64,000 bases of DNA from Eutreptiella sp. 'Long Island Sound 2002' (GCA_964036045.1 OZ038395.1:7708755-7772754), one strand, 5' to 3'. Positions 1 through 11,030 are shown, numbered from the stretch's first letter. Numbers and translations: made by a program. The notes: generated by a model not told the origin, from the sequence alone.

Positions 1-114
1 ATGATCACTACCTGCTCTACCTGCACTACCTGTGTGCTTTGCTGAACTGTTGTTTACTGCATGGGGATCAGTATGTCAACTGCAACTCGTCTCTCTGTGC
101 TCCTTCCTCTCCAG
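1..114 (+). other. 3' end of an upstream intron
   Basis: Non-coding, pyrimidine-rich near its end (CTCCTTCCTCTCCAG). The sequence before the acceptor has no coding character. Confidence 0.7.
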
Positions 115-414
115 GGATACATTCGCCTTCCGAAAGCAACGGGTCGAACCGCTCCAATGACCATCAGTGCTTGGATCAAACCAACCGGAGGTGGGATGCG
201 CACGTTGATTGGGGTGGCCGCCCCAGATCCCAGCGGTGTGCGACTCACTGCCGTATTCCGACTCACCAATACCGGAGAAATTCAGTACGAGGAGCACGTC
301 TCAGGCACGCGGAGTGGAGTACAATTCCAGTTCCCGGGCGATCCTGGTTGGCATCACGTCGTGGTCGTCATCTCGGCATCACAAGCAACTTTGTACATAG
401 ATGGCAGGCTGAAG
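115..414 (+). CDS. Exon 1: N-terminal part of LamG/ConA-like domain
   Basis: Codons 1-100 of the assembled segment, phase 0 at both ends. It follows a pyrimidine-rich tract ending in CAG and stops at the donor GTAAGC. The peptide starts GYIRLPKATGRT and carries the laminin-G_3 hallmarks: TISAWIK, then PGWHHVVVV, then LYIDGRLK. The jelly-roll fold is completed by exon 2. Such domains bind glycans or proteins outside the cell. There is no Met-start context here, so the gene begins upstream. Confidence 0.85.
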
Positions 415-2769
415 GTAAGCATTGCATCGAAAATACCACAGTAAGGAAGATCTGCAGGGAATTCCGTGGTAAAGTAGATCAAATGAGACACTGTGTCTCA
501 AAAGCATCCAACAGGCACTGGAGATAGTTACGAGAGACATGAAAAAGGGTTCAAGGTGCTACTGTGAAGCCCAACCAGGAGGGTATGTGGCTGTTGTTTG
601 TAAATGGTCTTCAACAGTTGCTGGGACGTCGGCGTTCATGTTGACGACAGCTGAGGAGTTGGTGCCTGCGTGCATTGCTGAACTAGTTGTTGGTTGAATG
701 TGGGTGCCACTGTGTACAGGGGGGGGGGGGGACTTCGGCAGGGGACAATTTCGTGGGGAAAATTCTAAACTCTTCCACCGCATCACCTTCGAGGATGTGA
801 AACAGTTTGTGCGCTTTGATTTAGAAGCCAATGACATTTTCCTGCTGGGATCAGCCAGTTACGCGGGGTTGCCACTGGGGGCACGTGCTCTGCACCGCTG
901 GCCTGTGGTTATTGTATTGAATGTGAACCCAAGTTTTATCAAACGGTGCGGCCCTATGCTCTGAATCCTGACACAGGCCTGCCCCTCTGCACCTCCCTGC
1001 ACAGCCGGTGCGTTTCCGTGATAATTTAGAGGGCTTGAGTGTTGAGGGCCAGGATATCCGTACTTTGCAGCACTCGTTTGAGGGGATGTATAACTTAGAC
1101 CTGCAGGTTGAAGGTGAGGGCACATCCTGGGACTCCTTGCAGTGCCATATGGATATTCAGTCCATACAACAGGTCCCCGTAATTTCCTTGACCCTTGCGG
1201 ACAAGAGCAAAAAAATTCCAAAGGGTCACCAGCGCCTCTGTCAGTACCCAGACCGCCACTGTGCTAAGGCTCTGCGTACCCTGTGGTCACTGATACCATC
1301 CCAGGCTAAATGGGCACCTCATTTTCGAACCATGCCATCAGACCTGCAGCACAACATCCAGGTGATCTGTCAGGAAATGGTGCGCAAAGGTTATGTGACA
1401 TCCAGATGGAAACCACAGTTAGCCAGATGCCTTACTAAATGGGGAGGTACCCGACACCAAATGATGGCCTGTGGTCTGTGACGGTTTGGTGACAGCCTGG
1501 TGACATGCTGGGTCCAAGCCTTGTCCTGTACCTCCTGCCCACAATGCATCCAGATGCAAAACCACAGCTAGCCAGATGCCAGACTTAATGGCAGGTTACC
1601 AGACGCCAATTGTTGACCTGTGGTCTGTGACAAACTGTTGACTGTTTGGTGACATGCTTGGTCCAACTCCTGCCCTGTGCCACCTGCCCCACATTTCAGC
1701 CCCCCCCCCCCCCCCATAGGTGCCTGTCTCCCTTCCTAGCCGCGCAATGTGCCTTCGTGATGGTTCACACACTGTGACCAAGAGTCAGAAGAGGGCCTAT
1801 CCACCTGGCGTTCTGACTTCACAATTTTGGATTTTCGGAGTCTAGTGTTGTGACTCACAATGCCTGCACAAAACGGACTGCCTGTTTCTCTGCAGAAAGC
1901 TACAGCTCAGGCCACCCTGGTTTTGTGCTTTGCATGTCTCTTTGCTTTGCTACATACTGGAGTGGATAATTTGAGCTTTCGTTAACGCAAAGACAGAGTA
2001 GAGAAGATACCAAGACGGTTTGGGCTTCCAGATTGGTGCCGAAATTTTCCCTGCAAAATTCTATTGCGCAACTAGGGCCAGTAATTTGGGCACTACTGGC
2101 CATGCGGGAAATTGTGTGGACCTGAGGAAACTGAACCCTCATCACACCTTTTCCTCGAGTTAGTACCCCCCTCAATATGGAGAGCCGACCTCACGCCTTG
2201 CTGATTTGGGCATCTATTGTTCCCCAGAATTTGGGTGCACCGAAATTTCCCGCAACTGTCCCCAAGGCACCAAAATTTGGGGGTGCCGAAGTTTTCCCCT
2301 GCCGAAATTTTACCCGCCGAAAATATCCCCAGCGGAAATCCCCCCCCCCCTGGTACAACATTTCCTGTCAGCACCTCCTATTTGAAGGATGCCCAATTCT
2401 GTCTCCACTGTGTCCCCAACAAATAGCTGCATTATTTCCAGCACATGTTGGTAAATGTATTGACCACGGAATCAACATTCTTCTTCCTCAACGGACCCAT
2501 GGGCTCTGGTTTTCAAGGAAAATTTTAAGTAGGACAATGTTCGTTGTTGTCAGGCATCAGCACGGTGTGCCAGCAAATCATTCGTCATTAAGTGCCAGAA
2601 GTGCAGCGCGTTTCTACTGAGTGCTGGGTGTTGCAGGGCAGGCAATACCGAGTGGTATATGGCAAGGGGCCGAAATGGGGTCCCTGCTGAGAGGCATTTT
2701 CCCTCTGCGGCACGCTCATGACACTGATGTCTGGCTGTCATCTTCCTCCCCGGTATTTCCTGCTTTCAG
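415..2769 (+). other. Intron 1
   Basis: 2355 bp. It contains a G run (719-730), a coding-looking but unassigned stretch (about 745-1480, see findings), a 151-bp tandem duplication, a C run (1699-1714) and, at 2205-2350, clustered variants of a short GCCGAAATTTTCCCC-like motif. Confidence 0.7.
1400..1700 (+). repeat. Two-copy tandem duplication, about 151 bp
   Basis: Both halves carry, in order, CCAGATG...ACCACAG, AGCCAGATGCC, CCTGTGGTCTGTGAC, GGTGACATGC, and CCTGTGCC/CCTGTACC. Diverged at perhaps a fifth of positions. The first copy overlaps the end of an open frame. Confidence 0.7.
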
Positions 2770-3151
2770 ACCATTGGTGGAGTCGGATTGCAGTCCTTCG
2801 ACGCCACAAGTGGGTTTATCGGTGCTGCACCCTCTTCCCGAGATCTTCCAACGCAACACTTCTCCGGGATGATGACTGACCTGCGGGTCTGGAATCATGC
2901 ACTCACCGCAGACCAGGTTGTAGCGCTTTGGGCCGCCACGGCCCCGGGTGACAGGAGTCACATCTTCCTCAAGGATGACCATTCAGCCTGTTTGGTGGCT
3001 GGCATGGACAACGTCGTGCTTGGGAATTGCTCTGCTGGCACCTCCGGGATGTTCGTGTACGATGCTCAAACGATGCAGCTGACCTCAAAGAGTACCAACA
3101 AGTGCCTTCGTGCAACCACAGGTGCTCTCACGTGCGTTGGAGCCTTCCAGA
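2770..3151 (+). CDS. Exon 2: end of LamG domain plus trefoil-lectin-like segment
   Basis: Phase 0 in, phase 1 out (codons 101-228). Its first 55 residues finish the LamG fold, with FSGMMTDLRVWNHALTADQ as the typical last strands. A ricin-B-like stretch follows (HIFLKDDHSACL, then VVLGNCSAG, then KCLRATTGALTC). The donor is uncertain: AGA|GTAATG at 3152 keeps the trefoil Cys, while ACAG|GTGCTC at 3122 gives the same phase but removes ten residues. I prefer 3151. Confidence 0.8.
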
Positions 3152-3335
3152 GTAATGCATTGCGTTCAGTTGACATGTTTATCGGGGCTCAGCACCCACA
3201 AACCCCCTCCCATCACCCCACCCCTGCACTCCCGCAGGTCAAAACAGGTGACACAAAGACTTAGGCTTGGCATTTGACACCGATGTACGAGACAGGGCCA
3301 GGCTTGAACACCCCTGACAATGGGGTTGCACTCAG

Positions 3336-3757
3336 GTGATCCACGCCACAGACCACAGGTCGGATTCTGTGCCAGTCTTCACCGATGGGCCCCACACTCC
3401 TGCAGAGCACATCATTGCAGGAGTAGCGGCTGTTTCCGGAGCACATTCAAACGCCATGGCTTTGGCGGCACCAGGCCACAACCGAAGTTCCCCCCCCCCC
3501 CCCCCCACTCCACACACAGGACGAAAAAAGCGCGCGCCCCTCCGCATCATCGATCATCTTCTGTGATAACGCAGGTGTAGTGAACCAAGTCAACACAACA
3601 TCATGTCTGCCCACAGCTCCACGGAGACAAGCGGACATCTGGGAACCTTTGCACTCCACTGACGCTGATCTCCCTCTTCTGGATTAAAGGGCACACTGGA
3701 GACCTAGGAAAGAACGTGGCAGATGCGGTGGCTAAGTGGGTTTCCCGCAGCTCATAG
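3336..3757 (+). pseudogene. Decayed retrotransposon RNase H domain
   Basis: Two fragments in different frames. The first (3336-3488) reads SDSVPVFTDGPHTPAEHIIA, matching the first RNase H strand with the catalytic Asp of the TDG motif. The second (3662-3757, ending at TAG) reads LFWIKGHTGDLGKNVADAVA then KWVSRSS, the classic W-x-KGHxGxxGNxxAD end. A poly-C run (3490-3506) and a frameshift separate them. Type I RNase H with this C-terminal motif is typical of non-LTR (and some LTR) retrotransposons. No reverse transcriptase is recognisable nearby. Confidence 0.65.
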
Positions 3758-4189
3758 CGGCCCTTGAAACCCCCCCTCTCCCAACGAGGATTGGCGTCTT
3801 TTAATGTCCTGGCCGCTCTTGCAACGGGAGAATGGGGGTTAGCGGGCTAGAGGCTGCCTGTGGCCTGCCCTATCCCACCCCTGGCCCCCCGATATGTCGC
3901 GGCGCGGCGGAAGGACCCCTCTCCCAACGAGGGCAGCCCCTCAGATCCAAAGTCCCGCGTTCCTTGCGCAAGAACATGACACCGGCACCACAGCACAACT
4001 GCACCCATCGTCCTTCCAGTGGTCAGAGAGGTCTTTACTGACCAAAAAGGCACCCACTGGCCGTGGACGTGATGTCGACAGTTTCCTCCTGGTAAACGTA
4101 ACTCAGAACATACACCCGGAAGCATCGACCAGCACCTGCCGGCACACTTACCCAGCCGCTTTACCAACCCCCCGTTTGTCCCTCATCAA

Positions 4190-4450
4190 GGACGTTGAAC
4201 GGCTCACCCACAGCACTTTCTTGATGCCGTGCTGCACGCAGCCAACGCCCCAAAAAGCAGAAATGCAGTGGGTTCTGGCTCTGCTAGTGCAGTCCGTTTT
4301 CTCACACCTATTGGCCCGCTCCTTTCGCAGTTATGTGCCTTTGAGTGGTTGCATTCCAATAACTCTTGGCGGGTGGCGGTGTTAAACAAGGTGAGTCTAC
4401 CAAAGGTTCCACCTGCACCTTCGCTTGGCTCGCCTTTCTCAGGTCTCCAC
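4190..4450 (+). repeat. Family I copy 1
   Basis: Shares TCTTGATGCCGTGCTG, a TTTCGCAGTTATG-like box, GGTGTTAAACA and CCAAAGGTTCCACCT with the copy at 42270-42690, and the latter end with 33640-33790. All copies are in the same orientation. Nature unknown. Confidence 0.6.
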
Positions 4451-4555
4451 CCCTCCCCCCGTTCGTATGGATTACACCCGAACCCAAATGGGTGCGGGTC
4501 ACCATATCCTGTGTCGTGCTGAGCCCATACGGCGAGGGCTCCCCCCCAACCACCC

Positions 4556-4672
4556 ACAACCAAAACACGCTCGGACCCACAGAGGGCCACAATGATCAGT
4601 GGCGAGAGGCCAATAGGCGCCGCCAAAGGCAAACAATCAGATACCGGGGCCTTGTGCCAACCCCCCCCCCCC
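4556..4672 (+). repeat. Family B copy 1 (5'-truncated), C-run at 3' end
   Basis: Runs from CAAAACACGCTCGGACCC through GGCGAGAGGCCAATAGG and GGCCTTGTGCCAA into twelve C residues. Confidence 0.75.
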
Positions 4673-5070
4673 AGTGTCCAACGAATGCCTTGGCCAACGA
4701 ACACTTCCGCTCGGACCGTACTTTTTTGGGGCCTAATTCATTGGCTACCGGGTTTAAGTACCGAATTCATGAGGTACCGAACGGTTTGTCCAACGAACAC
4801 TCCTGTTCGGACCGTTTTTTTGAGGATTTCATTGTTCGCTGCACATGTGGGGGGGGGGGGGGGGCGGAGGTACTCGTTGCAGTTTTACGAGCCAAACGAC
4901 GGGCTTAGAGCAAGAAGGGTCCGAGAGGGACCAGACCGAGTGCGACATATCCAGCGCGACTGCCCCCCTGCCCAAACGGCCTCTACGGCGCGCTCGCCCA
5001 GGCGGTGCCGCTCGCCAGCAGCGTGCGGCTCAAGGCGAGGGGGTGGTGCCCGCCCTCCGCGCTCTCCCAG

Positions 5071-5367
5071 ACTACTTCCTCGCCGCGGGGGGCGTCAGCT
5101 GCACGACGGCGTGCGCCAGCAGGGGGAAGGTTTGCAATGTGGCCGCATTGCAAGCGGTTGCCTCATCCCTGGCGACATGCCGCCGTGCATTGGAACACTT
5201 GGGCAAGACCCCCCAGAAGGGCGGAGAGGTCTCGGACGACAACAGCGGCTGCACCTTCCACCCGGGCCAGACCGGATGGGTTCACATCATGCGGAAGGAC
5301 GCGGACCCCAGTTGCGACGAGGTGAATCCGGACACATCGCGGCAGCGCGTCTGCGCGTGTTCTCATG
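5071..5367 (+). CDS. Exon 3: Cys-rich module, algal/protist type
   Basis: A phase 1-1 exon holding one complete module of about 99 residues. It opens YFLAAGGVSCTTAC, has eight cysteines, and ends RQRVCACSHG. The pattern is aromatic-LA-x-G-x-SC-x3-C, a helix with C-RRALEHLG, GGE-SDD-x3-C, then C-DE and R-VCAC. Exon 23 is a homologue with the same order (YYLAPVGESCDEGC, GETISDGTGC, QRICTCDFG). I recognise the pattern from algal proteins but cannot name the family. Probably disulphide-stabilised and extracellular. Confidence 0.8.
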
Positions 5368-7508
5368 GTATCCCCGGCCCCGTTTTGACAGGCGTGGTTG
5401 CTGGCTTTCTGCTGCCACCCCCCCCCCCCCCCCCTCCCCACTCCCCAGCGGGCCTTTGTTGCACTGACTGACAGCCACTGACTGTGATTGTCTGACTGAC
5501 TGTATTCAGACATGATGTTCTGTTTGCTGTTTCAGACACAGAGTGTGTCTTGAGGTTCAACCGGGTTTGGCATAAAGAGAATACAGATGCATTGATGCCT
5601 GTGGGGTGCATTGCCTCTGGTTTGCATTGGTCTTGTTTGCATTGGTCTCTCCCCCTCCCCGGACATTTTTCATCTTGGCACCATCCGCGTGGCATGAGCG
5701 AGCCAACGGTCGGCGCGTTGATGCTTGTTAGTGGGATGGGGTGTGGATGTCGTTTGTTGCCATGGCACCTCCATCGCCTCCATGCAACGCTGATGTGCCA
5801 GGCACCTCATGGATAGAGCGAGGAATAGGGCGTGGGTACTCATTGTGACACTCCCGCCCCTGCCCGAGTGTCCTCTGTGTGCTGTTGGGGGGGGGGGGGT
5901 TTAGATCGGAGTAGATTTCGTGGGGGGGGGGGGCATGCAGGCGCGCACGCCACCCGCGAAGCGCACGCTACCCGCAACCAACAAGGAACGCGCCCTGCGC
6001 ACGCGCGACCCGCGGAGTGGGGGAGTGTATGTGGTGGACGGCCGGGACAGCGCGTGGAGAAGCAGGGCACCTGGGCCTCACGCACACGGAAACGCAGCGA
6101 GGCAGGTTGTGGACGGCCTGAGGACGGGGGTGTGGGGACAGCAAAAACAGTCAAACGACCCCTGCAACAACCAGCACAACCCCCGGTACACCACCTACTG
6201 GGCGCCGCTGACGCGCAAACGGCACACCATGCCACATTCAGCACAGCCCCGGCACACCAACTACTGGGCTCCGCGAACGCGGAAACGACACCAGCGGGAG
6301 CACCGGCCGCAGCGGCCGACAGAACGCAGCGACCCGACGCAACATGCGAAGGGAAGGACGGGTGACTGTCCAGGGCCCCGTAGGAGGCGGTGCAATGTAC
6401 ACCACAGTTCATGGAAGTTCTGGGCCTCCGGAGGTCTGCCGTGGAGAGGTTGGGTGTTCGCCGCTAATCGTGGGGCCCTGGCCTCTGACGGGGAGAGCCC
6501 TGACATGTTCTGCACAGCATTTTCCTGTGCGACTGCAACTTATGGCTGAGCCACTGTAAAGCGTGTAGTGCGGTCAAAAAAGGCAGTGCACTCCGTCAAG
6601 GGCGACACTTCTTCAGTTGCTCCAGCACCATCACAAAACCACGATGTATGCCCCAAGTACAAACAGGGACACTGTGTTCGCAACAAAAACGACCCGTCCA
6701 AGGGCCAGTTTTTCGACACTCTCTTACCCTGTCTCACTTAGAGACATTAGACGCCTTTGGTCGAGTAGCCAGCAACAAGCAGACACAAAACCACAATGAA
6801 ATACCACCGCCATCATGCTCACATGAAGAAAAAAAAAAGTCCAATTAAAACACGATTGAAACTCAGGATTACCAGTTTGTCAACCGATTCTATCAATTCA
6901 TTGAGTCCAACTGGAAAAGGGTCGCAGAGGTGATTGGCAACCAGACCACGGGCGCACCATCTTACGCGCGCCCAAAATCAGGGGGTTATGCTTCACTTAC
7001 ACCTGCACTCCAATCGATGATCTGATCGGTGGCCGGACGGTTTGCGTGGTTTTCAGGGTTCGCCCCTCAGCAGCAGGGGAACCTGCTTCGAAAAACAGAC
7101 CGGCAACAACACCCACGCTGGACATTGGACGATATAGCAGACGGTGGAGCCCTTGGGACAAAGGACTCCGTATGTTCACTGCCAAATTGAACGCCCATCA
7201 AAATGAGTTCCATCAACTCATTTGCACGCACTCCACAGTGCATCATATGCCTGAATTATGCTAATTCTTCTGAAGAGATTTGATGTTGAAAAATAACTGA
7301 ACACATTTCATGGTAATGTGCACCACACTCAAGCGATGGAGAAACAGAAGAGACATATGCGCGCTCAGTGCACACCAAAAGACATACACACACCAAGAGC
7401 CGCAATCAGAGGCATAACCCAATCAGCAAAGTGGTATACAAATGACCCAACTACAAAAAACAAATTACATAGCCTACCAACGGACATTTTTGCGTTGAAT
7501 ATTCGCAG
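5368..7508 (+). other. Intron 3
   Basis: 2141 bp. A C run (5419-5435), two G runs (5886-5899, 5921-5933), family A copy 1, then about 900 bp (6560-7480) that is less GC-rich and in which I see no repeat or gene. Confidence 0.65.
6094..6384 (+). repeat. Family A copy 1 (3'-truncated)
   Basis: Begins CAGCGAGGCAGG and carries both internal 65-bp sub-repeats (CCACCTACTGGGCGCCGC and CCAACTACTGGGCTCCGCG), the CGGCCGCAGCGGCCG hairpin and GGGTGACTGTCCAGGG. Unlike the others it lacks the terminal TGTCACAC. Confidence 0.8.
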
Positions 7509-7955
7509 GACTGCCCGTGGTCACCACCACCAACCCCAGCAACGTGACCTACGACACTGTGGACATGCGCGAGAACGTGCAGGTTTGGAAGGGCAACGAC
7601 GCAACCTACACCAACGTGCCCGTGCAGTTCCTTGGCGGGCAGCTGTTCCGCGGGACCAAGTACCCGAAGGTGGGGACCCAGACCACCATCGCCGTCGACG
7701 TGCCATCGGAGGTCTACGTATTGTGGCACAATGAAGATCTATTTGCGACCGGCGACGGGGACGCCATCCCGTGGGGGCGTGCGCTGCCCGAACAGTATTG
7801 GAGTCCGGAGGGCGAGGGGCCGAGGTTCTGCCATCCGGTGGATGGGTGCACCCCGATGCAAGTCTACAGGCAATCCGTGCCGGCCCACGGCCACGTCACG
7901 CTTCCGAAGGTGTCGAGCCCCAAAGACTTCCACAGCGTCGTGGTTGTCCCCGCAG
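7509..7955 (+). CDS. Exon 4: unknown beta-rich domain
   Basis: A phase 1-1 exon of about 149 codons. The first G completes a Gly codon with the last base of exon 3. The peptide runs GLPVVTTTNPSNV, then VPVQFLGGQLFRGTKYP, then TTIAVDVPSEVYVLWHNE, and later RFCHPVDGC and VTLPKVSSPKDFHSVVVVPA. Alternating hydrophobic strands, a single Cys pair and no catalytic motif suggest a carbohydrate-binding-style beta-sandwich. The family is not recognised. The donor is CCCGCAG|GTCTG. Confidence 0.75.
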
Positions 7956-8480
7956 GTCTGTTCCTCTTGACCGCCAACAGACGAGGTCATGTTGCTCCCA
8001 AACGGGGGAACTATGTCCGGTCAAAATCATGTTCCCTGAAATTGTGACGCTAAGAACTCTGTTCCAAACGTCAAAACGGCCTGTTTTGATTGTGCCCGCC
8101 TCTTGAAAAAGTCCAGAGACACCAAAGGGATGCGGGCCCTGGCCAAACTGGTTGCGCTCCCATCTGCTGAACAAGAAATTCGACGCATTCTTAAGAACAT
8201 CCCTGCTGGCTTCCACTGATGTGCCTGCCCACACACAGGCCACAGATTCCCCCCCAACCTCACCCTAAGCAAACGTTTGCCCTTTGGCCACCAACTAATT
8301 CCGATTGCCCCCCACAAAAATTATGTGCCGAGCCTTCAAAATGGGTGTAAAAATTCCATCAAAATTTTTCGGTCAGAATTCATTCAGCGTAATGGTGACC
8401 CGACAGAATCCCCCGCCCCCCTCCCTGGTATGACTCGTTGCTCCCGCACAAAATGCCCCTTTTCTTCGTGCTGCCCCCCC

Positions 8481-8610
8481 CAGGGGCTCCGTTGGCACAA
8501 CCAAAACACGTTCAGACCCACAGAGGGTCAGAATGAGCAGTGGCGAGAGGTCAATAGGCGCCGCCAAAGGCAAACAAACTAATGCCAAGGCCTTGTGCCA
8601 AACCCCCCCC
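8481..8610 (+). repeat. Family B copy 2
   Basis: Flanked by C runs on both sides. CAGGGGCTCCGTTGGCAC through GGCCTTGTGCCAAA, then nine C. Confidence 0.75.
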
Positions 8611-8816
8611 CGGAAATTGGAAACCCATTACACAAAGGTCTGCCAGTCGTACAAGGGTCATTCCTTGTTTTTCTGGGCAGAACGAGCCATGGTTTTTGTG
8701 TGTCTGCAACCTCGTCCCCCCCCCCCCCCCGCCCCGACAGATATGGCACGGGACACCCGGGGTTACGACACGTTGCCTGACCAGCCTTTCTGGAACACCC
8801 CCCGTCCCCCATCCAC

Positions 8817-9021
8817 CGCCACGGCTCCGTCCGCAGTGCTTCGTCTACATCGCCACTCCGCGGAGTAGTCAAACAGGACAAGTCATCCAGGGGCTCCGTT
8901 GACACAACCAAAACACGTTCGGGCCCACAGAGGGTCAGAATGAGCAGTGGCGAGAGGTCAATAGGCGCCGCCAAAGGCAAACAATCAGATACCGGGGCCT
9001 TGTGCCAAACCCCCCCCCCCC
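8817..9021 (+). repeat. Family B copy 3 (near full length)
   Basis: Includes the 5' portion with GGAGTAGTCAAACAGGACAA, then the common body and GTGCCAAA followed by twelve C. Confidence 0.78.
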
Positions 9022-9264
9022 TCTGCACGCCCTGTGCTTTCCTGGCTGCGCCTCCACATTCCCTAATTTCCCAATCCCTCGCTTCTCCGCTTTGTCGCCA
9101 GGCAGCTCTTGTGCTTCGGCCCCGATAATGTCATTTGTCCAACCGTCGTGGGCCCTTGATGACGCATGGTTTTGGTTGGTGCTGAAGATTGGCTTCATTC
9201 TGGGCGCTCCTCCGTGACCCCGGTTTTTTGTTGTTTCCATTACGGGGCGCCCTTCGGGAACACC

Positions 9265-9400
9265 TAAAACAACTGCTCAACCGCCGTCAGTTACCCTCCA
9301 ACTGCCTACGGTTGCTGTCCAACCGCCGTCCAACCGCACTTACTTACCCTCCAACTACTTTCGCTTACCCTCCAACCGTCGTCAGAAAACCGCCCGATTT
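9265..9400 (+). repeat. Family E: degenerate tandem CCAACCGCCGTCGGTTACC
   Basis: At least five variant units of about 15-20 bp (for example CAACCGCCGTCAGTTACCCT), followed by TTTTTTTTCCGAATTAGGGAG. Related blocks occur at 13975-14045, 36805-36860 and 62630-62715. Confidence 0.6.
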
Positions 9401-9629
9401 TTTTTTCCGAATTAGGGAGCGCCCCGGTTCTGTTTTGTTCTTTTGCCAAAGTAAATGCCAGGGCATGTGGCAACTGCGGGTCAGGGGCTCTACGGAGCCC
9501 CCTCCCCCCCCCCACATCCGCCCCAGTGCTCCAATAGGCTGGGGTGAGGTAACTTGCAGCTGCAAACACCAAACTCTCGGTGCCCAGCCGCCCAGAGTTA
9601 GTCCCCTCCTGCCTCTCCCGCGTCCCCAG

Positions 9630-9869
9630 GCAACGGTCAAAGCACCACCAAGGCAAACCCCATGCTGCACTCCATCTTCCACGTGGACATGGCACCCTGC
9701 TCTGCCAACGCCTCCCAGAAGTGGATCTACGACCCCTTCCAGATCAAAGCCAAGCTGCCGGGGGGCCCTGCCCTCTGCCTGGACGCGATGCCTCTCACCG
9801 GGGGACTGGTGCTCGGCCCGTGCACCCCCAAGATGGTCACGAACCAGTGGATTCTAAGCAGCTTGAACA
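9630..9869 (+). CDS. Exon 5: ricin-type beta-trefoil segment
   Basis: A phase 1-1 exon of about 80 codons. It contains two QxW-like repeats (SQKWIYDP and TNQWILSS), the spaced Cys pattern MAPCSAN, ALCLDAMP and VLGPCTP, and internal pseudo-repeats typical of ricin B-lectins. It is shorter than a full trefoil (about 120 residues), so it may be a partial fold or may continue into exon 6. Acceptor CCCCAG; donor AACA|GTATGG. Confidence 0.75.
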
Positions 9870-10014
9870 GTATGGCCGTGGGGAGGGTCGCCGAGGGTGC
9901 ATCCGTGCAGGGCCGGGGCAGATGTGCATCCGTGGGGCCTGCTATTGGGAGCAGGCTATTGCTTAGTGTGGCGGACACACTACACACCCCCCCCGGGGGG
10001 GGGGGGTGGGGGGG

Positions 10015-10287
10015 ACAGCAAAAACAGTCAAATGACCCGGCAACAACCAGCACATCCTCAATACGCCAACTGATGGGCGCCGCTGACGCGCAAACGGCAC
10101 ACCATGCCACATTCCGCACAGCCCCGGCACACCAACCACTGGGCTCCGCAAACGCGGAAACAACACGAGCAAGAGCACCGGCCGCAGCAGCCAACAGAAC
10201 GCAGCAACCCGACGCAACATGCGAAGGGAAGAACGGGTGACTGTCCAGGGCCCCGTAAAGAAACAACAACCCGACGGAATGTCACAC
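10015..10287 (+). repeat. Family A copy 2 (5'-truncated)
   Basis: Begins within the element at ACAGCAAAAACAGTC after a long G run; ends at TGTCACAC followed by a second G run. Confidence 0.8.
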
Positions 10288-10306
10288 AGGGGGGGGGGGG
10301 GGTTAG

Positions 10307-10400
10307 AGGCCAAAAAAGGGTTGTGTACCCAAAATCGGCCTCAAATTTCGGGCCTCCTTACTTTCATTCCTCCATGTGGACTCGACCCGGAGCAGTGAAG
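10307..10400 (+). repeat. Family D copy (GGCCAAAAAAGG type)
   Basis: AGAGGCCAAAAAAGG, a CACCC-like box and CTCAAATTTCGGGCCTC match 10945-11030 almost exactly. More distant relatives are at 26640, 28825 (inverted) and 40060. Confidence 0.6.
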
Positions 10401-10418
10401 CAGGGAAAGTCCGGGGAC

Positions 10419-10709
10419 TCCGTTGGCACAACCGACCCAGGGAAAGGAAAGGGAAGGAGTGGTGAGAGGCCGATGGGCACCACGGCCTATGGAGGGAAAG
10501 GCCAAGGGAAAGGAAAGGCAAGTAGAGAGGGAAGGACAGGCCTAGGAGGAGGAAGGGCACAGGGCGGTGAGAGGCCGATGGGCACCGCCGCCGATGGAGG
10601 GAAAGGGTCCGAGGGAAGGGCAGCGAATGGCGATCGGCCAATAGGCGCCGCCCGCCGCAGACGAGAACAACACACAAAGGCGACATGCCAACCCCCCCCC
10701 CCCCCCCCC
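10419..10709 (+). repeat. Family B copy 4a with internal expansion
   Basis: Starts CTCCGTTGGCACAACC, then about 2.5 degenerate purine-rich units each with GTGAGAGGCCGATGGGCACC, and ends GACATGCCAA plus a long C run. Confidence 0.65.
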
Positions 10710-10715
10710 GGGGTC

Positions 10716-10920
10716 TGGATGCACCTGGTCAACGGCACGGGCAACAGCCCCGTCTCCGGAACGGCCAACCCCCGGAGTAGTCAAACAGGACAAGTCATCC
10801 GGGGGCTCCGTTGACACAACCAAAACGCGTTCGGGCCCACAGAAGGTCAGAATGAGCAGTGGCGAGAGGCCAATAGGCGCCGCCAAAGGCAAACGATCAG
10901 ATACCGAGGCCTTGTGCCAA
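10716..10920 (+). mobile_element. Family B copy 4b with target-site duplication
   Basis: The element runs TGGATGCACCTGGTCAACGG to GCCTTGTGCCAA. The sequence C-run plus GGGGTC occurs immediately before it (ending 10715) and again after it (ending 10939), at least 15 bp, so the C run belongs to the duplicated target. Best evidence that family B is mobile. Confidence 0.75.
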
Positions 10921-10944
10921 CCCCCCCCCCCCCGGGGTCAGGGT

Positions 10945-11030
10945 GGCGGTCAGAGGCCAAAAAAGGTTTGTGCACCCGAAATTGGCCTCAAATTTCGGGC
11001 CTCTTCACTAAATTTCATTTTTTGCCCGAG
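10945..11030 (+). repeat. Family D copy 2
   Basis: Same motif order as 10307-10400; directly downstream of family B copy 4b. Confidence 0.6.

Larger units (their letters stand above)
3152..5070 (+). other. Intron 2
   Basis: 1919 bp. It holds a decayed RNase H (3336-3757), repeat family I copy 1, family B copy 1, a degenerate duplication of a motif around CCAACGAACAC (4698-4830) and a G run at 4849-4864. Confidence 0.7.
7956..9629 (+). other. Intron 4
   Basis: 1674 bp. Contains family B copies 2 and 3, a CCAACCGCC tandem block (family E) and several C runs; 7956-8470 has no recognisable feature. Confidence 0.65.
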
